Of a DNA stretch of 64,000 nucleotides, positions 8,154 to 17,243 are shown one piece after another. The notes beneath the pieces are model-generated. The model made no database searches. It saw only the letters and a program-made list of their open reading frames with translations, and was not told where the DNA came from. The translations under genes and the position numbers were made by a program. The stretch spans positions 930,001 through 994,000 of the forward strand of contig NZ_CP090370.1 in assembly GCF_021431965.1 (NCBI RefSeq), given 5' to 3'. The first letter of the stretch is position 1. The number at the start of each line of letters is the position of its first letter. This DNA comes from Erythrobacter sp. SDW2 (GTDB lineage Bacteria; Pseudomonadota; Alphaproteobacteria; Sphingomonadales; Sphingomonadaceae).

Positions 8154-8620
8154 TTCCCCCGCCGGTCCACCGCGCGCTGCTACCGCTCGCTCATCGTATT
8201 CGTCACCACTGGCGCCGCTGGCGCAAGGCTCCGCTGGCCGGCTGCGGCGTGGTCATCTGCAACCTCGAAGGAGAGGTGCTGCTGCTGCGTCACAGCTATG
8301 GTCCGGCGGTCTGGGCGCTGCCCGGCGGCGGGATGGGCCGGGGCGAAGAGCCCGAGACGGCAGCGCGGCGCGAGGTGCAGGAGGAACTGCGGATCGAGCT
8401 TGAACGGCTCACGCTGGTGGCGGTGATCGAAGACACGATTTCAGGCGCGCCGCATACCACGCACCTGTTCGAGGCGGTGACCGACCAGCATCCGCAGATC
8501 GACCGGCGCGAGGTGATCGAGGCGCGGTTTTTCCCGCGTCATTCGCTGCCGGAACCGCAGGGACCGACAACCCGCGTCCGGCTCGACATGTGGCGGGCCA
8601 GGCTGGAAGGGCGGGGTTAG
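8141..8620 (+). CDS. Nudix hydrolase
   Basis: 159 residues. It would cleave a nucleoside-diphosphate-linked compound; the substrate is unknown. The Nudix box (G-x5-E-x7-REUxEExGU) is recognisable around residues 62-84 as GGMGRGEE...REVQEEL, with Arg instead of the last conserved Gly. The N-terminal 30 residues are Arg/His-rich and may form an amphipathic helix. The preceding 'CNLEGEVLLLRHSYG..WALPGG' is typical of MutT-type beta-sheets. It overlaps the end of pgl by 13 bp, and its own stop overlaps the convergent dinB stop by 4 bp. Confidence 0.85.
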   Translation: MLHLIPPPVHRALLPLAHRIRHHWRRWRKAPLAGCGVVICNLEGEVLLLRHSYGPAVWALPGGGMGRGEEPETAARREVQEELRIELERLTLVAVIEDTISGAPHTTHLFEAVTDQHPQIDRREVIEARFFPRHSLPEPQGPTTRVRLDMWRARLEGRG

Positions 8621-9741
8621 AACAGCGCCAGCTGGCCGTTTCTGCGGGCGCTACGTTCCGCTTCGACTTCGGCCTCGCGTTCAAGGTTCGACAGCGTCAG
8701 CCCCATCAGCCGGATCGGCAGCGGCAAGGGCAATTGCGCCTCCAGCAGATCGCGCGAGATCGCCGCAAATTCTGCCGCGCCCGAGACATAGCCGGGCACC
8801 GAATGCGCGCGGGTGACGGTGCGAAAATCGTTGTACTTCATCTTCAGCGTCACTGTCCGCCCGCGCGCCCTCGTCCGTTCGATGCTGTCCCAGACGATGG
8901 CGATGATCCGCTCCAGCGTCTCGCGCAGCTCGTCAGGTTCGTGCTGGTCGACACTGAAAGTCCGCTCACCGCCGACCGATTTACGGATGCGGTTGGCGCG
9001 CACCGGCCTGAGGTCGATCCCCCGCGCGGCGCGGTAGAGATAATCGCCGAAACTGCCGAACTGGGCCTTGAGCCAGGCAAGGTCCTTCGCCGCGAGGTCC
9101 GCCCCGGTTGCGATCCCCAGCCGGGCCATTTTCTCCGCGCCCTTGGGCCCGACGCCATGGAACCGCCGGATCGGCAACGACTGGACGAAGGCTGCCCCTT
9201 CGCCCGGCCTGATGACACACAGTCCGTCGGGCTTGTTCTGGTCGCTGGCGAGCTTGGCGAGGAACTTGTTGTAGCTGACCCCGGCGCTGGCGGTGAGATC
9301 GGTTTCGGCCCGGATACGTTCGCGGATCAGCTGCGCGGTGCGGGTGGCGGAGCCGACGCCCTGCAAATCCCCGGTCACGTCGAGATAGGCCTCGTCCAAG
9401 CTGAGCGGTTCGACATGCGGGGTGTAGTGCAGGAAGATCTCGCGGATCTGGCGGCTCGCTTCCTTGTAGGCGTCGAAGCGGTGGCGCACGAAAATGAGAT
9501 CAGGGCACAGCCGCTTGGCGGTGACCGAGGGCATGGCGCTCTTCACCCCGAACTTGCGCGCTTCGTAGCTCGCGGCAGCGACCACGCCGCGCCCGCCCCC
9601 GCCGCCAACTGCAATCGGCTTGCCGCGCAGCTCGGGATTGTCGCGCTGTTCGACGCTGGCGAAGAAGGCGTCCATGTCGACATGGATGATCTTGCGCAGG
9701 CCCTGCGCCTCTTCTTCTGCATCATCGAAGTCGTCTTCCAC
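8617..9741 (-). CDS. dinB: DNA polymerase IV (Y-family translesion polymerase)
   Basis: 374 residues, the usual length. It bypasses DNA lesions during the SOS or stress response. Palm-domain metal ligands are in HVDMDAFFASVEQ (about residues 20-32) and SLDEAYLDVT (about residues 118-127). The finger/thumb region shows 'SYEARKFGVKSAMP' and 'GVSYNKFLAKLASDQNKP'. The helix-hairpin-helix is 'FHGVGPKGAEKMARLGI', and a little-finger domain follows. The C-terminus ends NGQLALF; 'QLxLF' is the beta-clamp binding motif of Pol IV. An acidic leader of about 15 residues precedes the core. Confidence 0.95.
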   Translation of the reverse strand: MEDDFDDAEEEAQGLRKIIHVDMDAFFASVEQRDNPELRGKPIAVGGGGGRGVVAAASYEARKFGVKSAMPSVTAKRLCPDLIFVRHRFDAYKEASRQIREIFLHYTPHVEPLSLDEAYLDVTGDLQGVGSATRTAQLIRERIRAETDLTASAGVSYNKFLAKLASDQNKPDGLCVIRPGEGAAFVQSLPIRRFHGVGPKGAEKMARLGIATGADLAAKDLAWLKAQFGSFGDYLYRAARGIDLRPVRANRIRKSVGGERTFSVDQHEPDELRETLERIIAIVWDSIERTRARGRTVTLKMKYNDFRTVTRAHSVPGYVSGAAEFAAISRDLLEAQLPLPLPIRLMGLTLSNLEREAEVEAERSARRNGQLALF

Positions 9742-9844
9742 CGGACGACATTATCCGGCTAGGCGCGGCAATTGAAGCACAGTGAATCGGCTTTCTCCCG
9801 ATGCTCAGGCCAAGCCACTAGGCAGCGGCGTGGCACGCGGGCAC

Positions 9845-11128
9845 ATGGCCCCCAACATGGTGGGCAATCGGATCTCTTCCAGCGACGGCCACACGCGCTC
9901 GCTCGGGCGCGGCGAATTCGTCGCGCTGATGGCGGCGCTGATGAGCCTCGGCGCGCTGGCGATTGACGGGATGCTGCCCGCGCTCGAGGTGATTGCGGGT
10001 TCCTATGGCGTCGACGATGCCAACCGGCGGCAGCTGGTGGTCGGCATCTACCTGCTCGCCACCGGCGTGGGTTGTCTCGTGCCAGGGAGCCTGGCCGACC
10101 GGTTCGGGCGGCGGGCGGTGCTGTTCGTTTCGCTCGGCTCTTACATTGTGCTCTCGCTGGCCTGCGCCTTTGCGCCGAGTTTCGAGGCCTTGCTGGTGCT
10201 CCGCGCCCTGCAGGGTTTTGCCACCGCAGGGCTGGGCGTGGTCCCGGTGGCGGTGATCCGCGACCGGTTCGAAGGCGATGCCATGGCGCGGCTGATGTCG
10301 ACCATCTTCATCGTCTTCATGGTCGTGCCGGTGTTGGCCCCCAGCGTCGGGCAGGCGGTGCTGGTGTTCGCGCCTTGGCCGTGGATTTTCGCCTTCATGG
10401 GCTTTGCCGGAGCAGTGGTCGCTGTGTGGACCTGGGCGCGGCTGCCCGAAACGCTGGCCCCGTCGGAGCGTCAGCCGCTCGATCTCAAGACCGTGCTGCA
10501 CAATCTGCCGCTGACTTTCACCACCCGCGCGGCGGTCGGATATGTGCTGGGCAGCGCGATCACCTTCGGGGCGATGTTCGGCTACATCAACAGCTCGCAG
10601 CAGCTGATCGGCGAGCATTTTGGCGCTGGCGAGGATTTCGCGCTGATCTTCGGTGCGACCGCCTCAACCCTAGCGGTTTCCAGCTTCACCAATTCGCGCA
10701 TCGTCGAACGCTTCGGCGCGCGGCGGGTGTCGCATACGGCTCTGTGCGTCTTCATCGTCGTGTCGGCGGTGCAGGTCTATGCCGCGCATTACCATCCGGA
10801 TTCGCTCGACTGGTTCGTGCCGCTGATGGCGGCCAACCTGTGCCTGCTCGGCTTCATGGGGGCGAACTTCGGCTCGATCGCGATGCAGCCGTTCGAACAT
10901 GCGGCGGGCGCGGCTTCCTCGGCGCAGAGTTTCATCCGCATGCTGACCGGGGCCGGGCTCGGGATCCTGATCGGCCAGGCCTATGACGACAGCGCGCGGC
11001 CGCTGGCTTACGCGCTGTTCCTGTGCAGCCTGACGTCACTGTTTCTGGTGCTGTTCAGCGAGCGGGGGAAGCTGTTCACCCGCCCCGGCGACCAACGCAA
11101 GTTTCCGGCCGCACCTGAAATCCATTAG
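9845..11128 (+). CDS. MFS multidrug exporter, Bcr/CflA family
   Basis: About 427 residues with 12 predicted membrane helices; it would export drugs or metabolites by proton antiport. The loop 2-3 motif is GSLADRFGRRAVLF, the MFS motif A. An Asp in the first helix (LAIDGMLPAL) is characteristic of the Bcr/CflA drug-resistance subfamily ('D.Y.PalP'). Further motifs are 'RALQGFATAG' in helix 4 and 'AGAASSAQSF' late in the protein. Start choice is uncertain: ATG 9845 is used, but a GTG at 9782 and an ATG at 9857 are in frame. The stop overlaps the convergent carboxylase gene by 4 bp. Confidence 0.85.
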   Translation: MAPNMVGNRISSSDGHTRSLGRGEFVALMAALMSLGALAIDGMLPALEVIAGSYGVDDANRRQLVVGIYLLATGVGCLVPGSLADRFGRRAVLFVSLGSYIVLSLACAFAPSFEALLVLRALQGFATAGLGVVPVAVIRDRFEGDAMARLMSTIFIVFMVVPVLAPSVGQAVLVFAPWPWIFAFMGFAGAVVAVWTWARLPETLAPSERQPLDLKTVLHNLPLTFTTRAAVGYVLGSAITFGAMFGYINSSQQLIGEHFGAGEDFALIFGATASTLAVSSFTNSRIVERFGARRVSHTALCVFIVVSAVQVYAAHYHPDSLDWFVPLMAANLCLLGFMGANFGSIAMQPFEHAAGAASSAQSFIRMLTGAGLGILIGQAYDDSARPLAYALFLCSLTSLFLVLFSERGKLFTRPGDQRKFPAAPEIH

Positions 11129-12675
11129 TCGGCGCCCAGTTTCCGCCAAGCCAGCTCTGCAAATTCGCACAGCAAGGGCCGGGTGTCGCGCGGGTCGATG
11201 ATGTCCTCGACGTTGAAGCGCTCGGCGCTGCGGAAGGGGGAGGTGACCTTGCCCAGCCGTTCGCGGATCGCTTCGAGTTCGGCCGCCGGGTCTTCCGCGG
11301 CCTCGATCTCGGACTTGTAGGCAACCTCCAGCCCGCCTGCGATGGGCAGCGAGCCCCAGTCGCCCGAGGGCCAGCAATAGCGGTACTGGTAGGTATCGGC
11401 GTTGCTCATCGCGCTGCCGGCGATGCCATAGGCGCGGCGCATGACGATGCTGGCGAGCGGGACGGTGGCCTTGTAGACCGCGTTCATCGCCTGCACGCCA
11501 TAGCGGATCGTGCCCGCCACCTCCGCCTCGCGCCCGATCATGAAACCGGGGTTGTCGACCAGGTGGACGATGGGCAGGCGGAACTGGTCGGCCAGCTTGA
11601 CGAAGCGCTCCACCTTCTCGCTGGTCTTGGCGTCCCATGACCCGCCGAGGTAGCTCGGGTCGTTGGCCAGCACGAACACCGGCCAGCCGTCGAGCCGGGC
11701 GAGCGCGGTGATCGTGGCGCGGCCCCACATCTTGCCGATCTCGAACACCGTGCCCTTGTCGAACAACAGTTCCATCGCCCGGCGCATGGAATAGACCTGC
11801 TTTTCCTCGCGCGGGACGAGGCTCAGCAGCGCTTCCTCGCGCCGGTTTGCCGGGTCGCCGGATTGGGCGCGGCGGGCGAGCTGGCCGACATGCTCGGGCA
11901 TGAAGCTGAGGAAATGGCGCGCGCGGGCGAAGGCTTCGGCTTCGCTGGCGACCTCGTCATCGACCACCCCGTTGCGCGTGTGGATGCCGCTGCCGCCGAG
12001 GTTTTCCTTGGCTTCCTCGTGGCTCGCCGCGCCGTCCTTCCAAGCCTCGCCCAGTCCGTCGACGACGGCGGGGCCGGCGGCGAAGATTTGGCTCAGGCCC
12101 TTGACCATGATCGAGTAATGGCTGGCGACGATCCGCGCCGCGCCGAGGCCAGCGGTGGGGCCGAGCGCCAGTGCCACAACAGGCACGGTGTCGAGGTTCT
12201 TCACCACCTCGCCCCACATATGCACCGCGGGGATGTAGGTCGCGCCGATCATCTCCAGCGTCTTGACCGAGCCGCCGCCGCCGGTGCCGTCGATCATGCG
12301 GATGATCGGCAGGCGCAATTCGTGCGCCATTTTCTCGGCCTGCTCCATCTTGCGGCCGATCCCCGCATCCGCCGCGCCGCCGCGAATGGTGAAATCGTCG
12401 GCCGTGGCGACCACGGGCCGCCCGTTGATGGTGGCCTTGCCGAACAGGAACGGGGCGGGGAGGACGCCGGTGAGGTTGCCCTCGGCGTCATAGGAGCCCT
12501 TGCCCGCGATCTTGCCGATTTCGCGGAAAGAGCCGGGATCGACCAGCGCCGCGAGCCGCGCGCGGGCGTCCATCTTGCCCCGGCCATGCTGCCGCGCCAC
12601 CTTGTCGGCACCGCCCATCTGCTCCGCGAGCGCCTCGCGGCGGCGCAGTTCCTCGAGTTCTTTTTCCCATCCCAT
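11125..12675 (-). CDS. Acyl-CoA carboxylase, carboxyltransferase (beta) subunit
   Basis: 516 residues, full length for the family. It transfers the carboxyl group from carboxybiotin to an acyl-CoA (acetyl-, propionyl- or methylcrotonyl-CoA). Two crotonase-like halves are visible. The N-terminal half has 'RMIDGTGGGGSVKTLE' and 'GPTAGLGAARIVASHYS'. The C-terminal half has 'LVDNPGFMIGREAE' and 'RRAYGIAGSAMSN', which form the acyl-CoA and biotin oxyanion sites. Substrate choice cannot be read reliably. It follows the alpha subunit in the same direction, separated by a palindromic repeat. I chose the ATG at 12675, which starts MGWEKELEEL. Confidence 0.9.
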   Translation of the reverse strand: MGWEKELEELRRREALAEQMGGADKVARQHGRGKMDARARLAALVDPGSFREIGKIAGKGSYDAEGNLTGVLPAPFLFGKATINGRPVVATADDFTIRGGAADAGIGRKMEQAEKMAHELRLPIIRMIDGTGGGGSVKTLEMIGATYIPAVHMWGEVVKNLDTVPVVALALGPTAGLGAARIVASHYSIMVKGLSQIFAAGPAVVDGLGEAWKDGAASHEEAKENLGGSGIHTRNGVVDDEVASEAEAFARARHFLSFMPEHVGQLARRAQSGDPANRREEALLSLVPREEKQVYSMRRAMELLFDKGTVFEIGKMWGRATITALARLDGWPVFVLANDPSYLGGSWDAKTSEKVERFVKLADQFRLPIVHLVDNPGFMIGREAEVAGTIRYGVQAMNAVYKATVPLASIVMRRAYGIAGSAMSNADTYQYRYCWPSGDWGSLPIAGGLEVAYKSEIEAAEDPAAELEAIRERLGKVTSPFRSAERFNVEDIIDPRDTRPLLCEFAELAWRKLGAD

Positions 12676-12693
12676 GCGCAATCCATAACCAAG

Positions 12694-12773
12694 CCGTCGT
12701 CCCAGCGAAAGCTGGGACCGCTATCGGTTTCGCACCGGGACGAGAGGGATCCCAGCTTTCGCTGGGATGACGG
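12694..12773. repeat. REP-like inverted repeat between carboxylase subunit genes
   Basis: Two 25-bp arms, 12694-12718 and 12749-12773, are inverted copies with one mismatch; each contains the core CCCAGCGAAAGCTGGGA (itself nearly palindromic). The right arm ends one base before the stop codon of the alpha-subunit gene. This CCAGC-GAAA-GCTGG element is a familiar interspersed repeat of sphingomonads, and here it could form a large hairpin within the alpha-beta mRNA. Confidence 0.75.
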
Positions 12774-14711
12774 CTATTCTTCAGCAGGCTCCACCACGCA
12801 CAACACCGCCTCGACCTGCACCTGCGAACCCTGCTCGACCGAGAGGCCGGTCACCGTCCCGTCAAACGGCGCGGTGAGGGCGTGTTCCATCTTCATAGCC
12901 TCGAGCACCAACAACCGCTGCCCGGCGGTGACGGCCTGGCCTTCGGTGACATCGACCGCGATGACCTTGCCCGGCATGGGGGCGATGATCGCGCCGTCGG
13001 CGGCGGAGGCTTGGCCGGTGCCGTCATATCGAGCAACGTTCAGGATGAATGTCGCGCCGAGATCATCGACCAGCCAGCCGTGATCGACACGCTCCGTCCA
13101 CCGCGAAGCCCCCGCAAATTCGGGGTCATAAGCGACCGCGTAGGTGGCGCGGCCATCGGTCAAGGCATAGATAGGAGGAACCGGGTTGGCATTGAGGCGC
13201 GTACCGATCTGCGCCGTCCATGCCGTTTTGCCGCGGCCAACTTCCGAAGCGTAGATGGTCTCCCGCGAAACCCCTCGCGCCGCGTCAAACGCCAGTTCGG
13301 CTACGTTTTGCAGCGCGTTTTCACTCGGCTCGTGGGGTTGAACCAGTTCTTCAAGGTTGCGTTCGATCAGCCCCGTGTCGAGGTCGGCAGAGCGAAAGGC
13401 CTTGTTCTCCAAGCACGCGATCAGGAAGCGGGCATTGTTGCGCACGGGCCAGCAGGTAAGCGTAGAGCAAGCCAGCGCGAGGCTTTTTGCAGCTGCTTCC
13501 CGATCATCGGCATGGACGATAACCTTGGCGATCATGGGGTCGTAGAAGGGAGAAATCTCGTCGTGCTTTTCTACCCCGGTCTCCGCGCGGACGGTGCGAG
13601 TCCGGGTTGAGCTTGGCAGGTGGAAATAGGTCAGCTTGCCCGTGCTGGGCAGGAATCCAGCTGCCGGATCCTCCGCATACAACCGCGCCTCGATCGCATG
13701 GCCGTTGATCGACAGCTCGTCCTGCCGCTTGGGCAGCGGCTCCCCGCTCGCGACACGCAACTGCCACTCAACCAGATCGACGCCGGTGATTTCTTCGGTG
13801 ACGGGGTGTTCGACCTGCAGCCGCGTGTTCATCTCCATGAAGAAGATGCGATCCGCGCGCAGGCCCTCGCTCGCATCGGCGATGAATTCGATCGTCCCCG
13901 CGCCCTCGTAATCGACCGCCTTGGCCGCGCGCACGGCGGCGGCGCAGATCACCTCGCGGGTGGCCTCGTCCATGCCGGGGGCGGGGGCTTCCTCGATCAC
14001 CTTCTGGTGGCGGCGCTGGAGCGAGCAGTCGCGCTCGAACAGGTGGACGACATTGCCGTGGCTGTCGCCGAACACCTGCACCTCGATATGGCGGGGCGAG
14101 GTGATCCACTTCTCCAGCAGCACCTCGTCATTGCCGAAGCTCGCCTTGGCCTCGCGGCGGCAGGACTCCAGCGCAGCGGCGAAGTCGGCGGGCGCATCGA
14201 CCTTGCGCATCCCCTTGCCGCCGCCGCCCGCGACCGCCTTGATGAGGACGGGATAGCCGATGGCCTCGGCCTCCTTGGAGAGGCGCCCGGCCGACTGGTC
14301 CGACCCGTCATAGCCCGGCGTCACCGGCACGCCCGCGCTGCGCATCAGTTGCTTGGCGGCGTCCTTCAGGCCCATCGCGCGGATGCTGGCAGGCTTGGGC
14401 CCGACCCAGATCAGCCCGGCGTCGATCACGGCCTGCGCGAAGTCGGCGTTCTCTGAAAGGAAGCCGTACCCCGGATGGATCGCATCGGCCCCGGTCTGCC
14501 TGGCCGCCGCGATGATCTTCGCGCCGACCAGGTAGGACTCGGCCGCAGGCGAGGGGCCGATATGCACCGCCTCGTCGGCGCTCCGCACATGCAGCGCCTT
14601 GGCGTCGGCATTCGAATAGACCGCGACCGTCGCGATCCCCATCGCCCGTGCAGTGCGCATTATGCGGCAGGCAATCTCGCCGCGATTGGCGATCAGCAAC
14701 TTCTGGATCAT
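12774..14711 (-). CDS. Acyl-CoA carboxylase, biotin carboxylase + BCCP (alpha) subunit
   Basis: 645 residues. The N-terminal biotin carboxylase starts MIQKLLIANRGEIACRI. It has the ATP-grasp glycine loop (AVAGGGGKGMR, about residue 160), 'ERDCSLQRRHQKVIEEAPAP', and the catalytic 'FMEMNTRLQVEHPVTE' (about residues 285-300). The C-terminal biotin-carrier domain carries LVLEAMKMEH, the Lys of which is biotinylated. I chose the start at 14711 because it fits the family and overlaps the preceding stop as ATGA; the frame is open further upstream but looks spurious. With the beta subunit it makes an acetyl-, propionyl- or methylcrotonyl-CoA carboxylase. A link to the carotenoid genes upstream in the run may be only operonic. 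Confidence 0.93.
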   Translation of the reverse strand: MIQKLLIANRGEIACRIMRTARAMGIATVAVYSNADAKALHVRSADEAVHIGPSPAAESYLVGAKIIAAARQTGADAIHPGYGFLSENADFAQAVIDAGLIWVGPKPASIRAMGLKDAAKQLMRSAGVPVTPGYDGSDQSAGRLSKEAEAIGYPVLIKAVAGGGGKGMRKVDAPADFAAALESCRREAKASFGNDEVLLEKWITSPRHIEVQVFGDSHGNVVHLFERDCSLQRRHQKVIEEAPAPGMDEATREVICAAAVRAAKAVDYEGAGTIEFIADASEGLRADRIFFMEMNTRLQVEHPVTEEITGVDLVEWQLRVASGEPLPKRQDELSINGHAIEARLYAEDPAAGFLPSTGKLTYFHLPSSTRTRTVRAETGVEKHDEISPFYDPMIAKVIVHADDREAAAKSLALACSTLTCWPVRNNARFLIACLENKAFRSADLDTGLIERNLEELVQPHEPSENALQNVAELAFDAARGVSRETIYASEVGRGKTAWTAQIGTRLNANPVPPIYALTDGRATYAVAYDPEFAGASRWTERVDHGWLVDDLGATFILNVARYDGTGQASAADGAIIAPMPGKVIAVDVTEGQAVTAGQRLLVLEAMKMEHALTAPFDGTVTGLSVEQGSQVQVEAVLCVVEPAEE

Positions 14712-15208
14712 TCGCCGAGCTCCGGCGCGCCGATGGCCCCGCACTGGTCGGGCGCGACCATGGTGAAGCTGGTGTTGCCGACCTTCCAGTTGCCGTCTGC
14801 CATCCGCACCATGCTGAGCGAGTTGATCCCGCAATGGCTCACCACCCCGTCGACCGCGAAGACATAAGGCCCCCATACCTGCGCCATGTCACCATCGATC
14901 ATTATCCGGGCGTAGGTCATCTTCTCGTCGAAACTGCCGCTGCGGGTGGCCCAGCGGGCCAGATGGTCGGCGACCGGCACGACATCAACGCGCGGGTTGG
15001 CTTGGTCCATCCGGTTATGGACGAAGATCACCGCCTCGGGGATCATGACCTGGGCCAGCGCGGTCTTGTCCTCGCTGCGCAGCGCCTCGAAAAAGCGGTC
15101 GACGCTCTTCGCGACCGCGCTTTCTTCTGGAACGATGGTGGTGGCGAGGGCCGGCACGGCGGCGGCGAAGGCAAGCGCAAGGCCTGCGAAAATCGGAAAT
15201 CCTCTCAT
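14708..15208 (-). CDS. Exported NTF2/SnoaL-like protein
   Basis: 166 residues. A signal peptide is clear: MRGFPIFAGLALAFAAAV then PALAT, with cleavage expected near residue 22. The mature part has the cone-shaped NTF2-like pattern: 'AVAKSVDRFFEALRSEDKTALAQVM' helix, 'RWATRSGSFDEKMTYARIMIDGDMAQVWGPYVF' strands, and 'NSLSMVRMADGNWKVGNTSF' strands, as in DUF4440/SnoaL_3 proteins. Function is unknown. I chose the second Met (15208) as start because it begins the signal peptide. Its stop overlaps the carboxylase alpha start by 4 bp, and crtB ends 10 bp upstream, so it sits within the operon. Confidence 0.75.
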   Translation of the reverse strand: MRGFPIFAGLALAFAAAVPALATTIVPEESAVAKSVDRFFEALRSEDKTALAQVMIPEAVIFVHNRMDQANPRVDVVPVADHLARWATRSGSFDEKMTYARIMIDGDMAQVWGPYVFAVDGVVSHCGINSLSMVRMADGNWKVGNTSFTMVAPDQCGAIGAPELGE

Positions 15209-15218
15209 GCCCGCAGCG

Positions 15219-16232
15219 CTACGCGCTGGCGGCGCGCTCCGCAAGATTGGCCCGCGTCCAGCGCGGCATTTCGGAAGGGTGCGGCGGGTTGTTGGCCAGC
15301 GCCTCGAAGAAGGCCGCCGCAGCGTGGCGGATCTTGTCCGACTTGCTGGTCGAGACGCGGTAATCCCAGGCCGCCGCCCCGCGCCGCCGGACTTCGCGGC
15401 CGATTTCGCTATAGATGCGCGCGGCGCTGAGCACCGCCCAGCGGCTGCGGAACGGCAGGCGCGCGGCCCCGATGCGGGCGGCGGCTTCGTGGGCCTCCAT
15501 CAGCGCCACCAGCTGCGTAGCCATATCGGCCAGTTCCTGCCGGTGGTGCGGCTTGGTGTGCTGGCCGGGTTCGATATCTTCCTCCACCAGCCATTCGACC
15601 GGCAGGTAGCAGCGGTCCGCCGCGTCATCCTCGACAATATCGCGGGCGATATTGGCGAGCTGGAAGGCGAGGCCGAGGTCGCAGGCACGGTCCAGCGTGT
15701 CCTCGTCCAGTGGAGAGACCCCCATCACCACCGCCATCATCACGCCGACCGCGCCCGCGACGTGATAACAATAGCGTAGCAGGTCGCCCTCGCTGCGCGG
15801 TCGCCAGTCCTGCGCGTCGAGTGCGAACCCGGCGATGACATCATCGGCCATCGCCTGCGTGATGCCGCATTCGCGCGCGACCAGGCCGAAGGCATCGAAA
15901 GCGACATCGGCGGTCGGTTGTCCGTCAAGTGCGCGGCGGGTGAGCACGCGGATCGCCTCGACCCGGTCGAGGGCGCCGGCCTGGTCGCCCAGTTCACCGC
16001 CATGTTCCTGCGCGTCGGCCAGGTCGTCGCAGCGCCGACACCAGGCATAGAGCAGCCACACCCGCTCCCGCGTTGTCCGGTCGAACAGGCGGCTGGCGGC
16101 CGAGAAGCTCTTGGAGCCCTGCTTGATCGAGAGGCGCGCCTTTTCCACCAGCGCCGCCCGGTTACGCCCGCCGCCCGGCTGCGAGGGTGTGTGGCGGACA
16201 TAATCAGGGGCTAGGGGGCGTTCGCGCGGCAT
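15219..16232 (-). CDS. crtB: Phytoene synthase
   Basis: 337 residues. It condenses two geranylgeranyl-PP to phytoene, the first committed carotenoid step. The two Asp-rich motifs that bind the diphosphate magnesium are in RRCDDLADAQEH (about residues 66-77) and 'LANIARDIVEDD' (about residues 190-200), with 'RCYLPVEWL' following as in all CrtB/squalene synthase proteins. The N-terminal 'SIKQGSKSFSAASRLF' is the usual 'KSFy.A..L' start. It lies in the same run as crtI and crtY, with two unrelated genes interposed. Confidence 0.92.
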   Translation of the reverse strand: MPRERPLAPDYVRHTPSQPGGGRNRAALVEKARLSIKQGSKSFSAASRLFDRTTRERVWLLYAWCRRCDDLADAQEHGGELGDQAGALDRVEAIRVLTRRALDGQPTADVAFDAFGLVARECGITQAMADDVIAGFALDAQDWRPRSEGDLLRYCYHVAGAVGVMMAVVMGVSPLDEDTLDRACDLGLAFQLANIARDIVEDDAADRCYLPVEWLVEEDIEPGQHTKPHHRQELADMATQLVALMEAHEAAARIGAARLPFRSRWAVLSAARIYSEIGREVRRRGAAAWDYRVSTSKSDKIRHAAAAFFEALANNPPHPSEMPRWTRANLAERAASA

Positions 16233-16242
16233 AGTCAGGCGA

Positions 16243-16836
16243 TCAGAGATCGTCGGCCTTCATCCGGAAGATCGGCGTGTGCGGCACATAGGCCGCCATC
16301 TTCTCCAGCAGCTCGTCCAGCGTATCTGCCGCGATCAGGATGTTCTGGTGCGCCGGGCGGACGAAACCGACTTCGGCCATCTTGCGGTTGAAGGCGATCA
16401 GATGGTCATAGAAGCCGAAGGCGTTGAGCAGGCCGACGGGATCCGAGTGGTAGCCCAGCTGCGCCCAGCTCATCGCTTCCCACAGCTCGTCCATGGTGCC
16501 GACCCCGCCGGGGATGGTGACGAAACCGTCGCTGAGATCGGTGAAACGCTGCTTGCGCTCGTGCATCCCGCTGACGGTGATCAGTTCGGTGCAGGCGTGG
16601 TTGGCGACTTCGGAATTGACCAGCGCCTCCGGGATCACGCCGATGACTTCGCCGCCCGCCTCCAGCGCCCCGCTCGCGATCGCGCCCATCAACCCGAGCC
16701 GGCCGCCGCCATAGACGACGCCGATCCCGCGCTCGGCCAAGTCTCGGCCAACGTCGCGAGCGAGATCGATGTAGCGAGTGTCCTCCGGCGTGGCGGAGCC
16801 GCAATAGACGGCGACTCTTTTCATCCCGGACACCAT
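16243..16836 (-). CDS. LOG-family protein (TIGR00730; nucleotide phosphoribohydrolase)
   Basis: About 197 residues. LOG proteins cleave ribose-5-phosphate from nucleotides (cytokinin riboside monophosphate, AMP). The signature PGGVGTMDELWE (near residue 105) is the PGGxGTxxE motif, and the second conserved feature is 'MHERKQ' upstream. The N-terminal Rossmann start reads KRVAVYCGSATPE and 'VYGGGRLGLMG'. The ATG at 16836 overlaps the preceding stop as ATGA, suggesting coupling; an ATG at 16824, the usual family start, is an alternative. It lies between crtI and crtB in the carotenoid run, with no obvious pathway link. Confidence 0.9.
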   Translation of the reverse strand: MVSGMKRVAVYCGSATPEDTRYIDLARDVGRDLAERGIGVVYGGGRLGLMGAIASGALEAGGEVIGVIPEALVNSEVANHACTELITVSGMHERKQRFTDLSDGFVTIPGGVGTMDELWEAMSWAQLGYHSDPVGLLNAFGFYDHLIAFNRKMAEVGFVRPAHQNILIAADTLDELLEKMAAYVPHTPIFRMKADDL

Positions 16837-17243
16837 CAGTTGCAGGCAGCGTCCAGGATTGCCGCATCGTCATTGCCGAGCGGCTCGGCTGCCAGGTCCA
16901 TCTCGACATAATCGATCGGCATGCGGATCCCGTTGCCGAAAGGTGATTGGAAGAAATAGGCCTCCTTCAAGCCCAGCTCAGCATTGGCACAATCGGCTGC
17001 AATGATTGTGTCCATCACGATCTCGTCGCCGGAATCTACCATGTCGACCCGCAAGAGGATGAGATTAAGGGTGCGCCCGTCCTGCGCCATGGTCGCGGAC
17101 CAATTGCGATCGTGCAAAGCGGTTTCGCCTTCCCCCTGATTGGTCACGGGAGTCCATTCATGGTTATGCTGACTATCGACGAGAGGCGAAGTGCCAAGTC
17201 CGATCAGGGTGGCAGCGGCGGAAAGAAGGAGAGCGTACATCAT
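16836..17243 (-). CDS. Small exported protein, surface-adhesin-E-like
   Basis: 135 residues. A short signal peptide (MMYALLLSAAATLIGLG) is followed by a compact domain. 'WTPVTNQGEGETALHDRNW', 'DGRTLNLILLRVDM' and two Cys (one near residue 84, one at the end) resemble the small surface-adhesin-E-like beta domain in many proteobacterial lipoproteins; this is a weak assignment. It overlaps the crtI stop by 4 bp (ATGA) and the LOG start likewise, so it is firmly inside the crt transcription unit. No catalytic residues are evident. Confidence 0.6.
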   Translation of the reverse strand: MMYALLLSAAATLIGLGTSPLVDSQHNHEWTPVTNQGEGETALHDRNWSATMAQDGRTLNLILLRVDMVDSGDEIVMDTIIAADCANAELGLKEAYFFQSPFGNGIRMPIDYVEMDLAAEPLGNDDAAILDAACN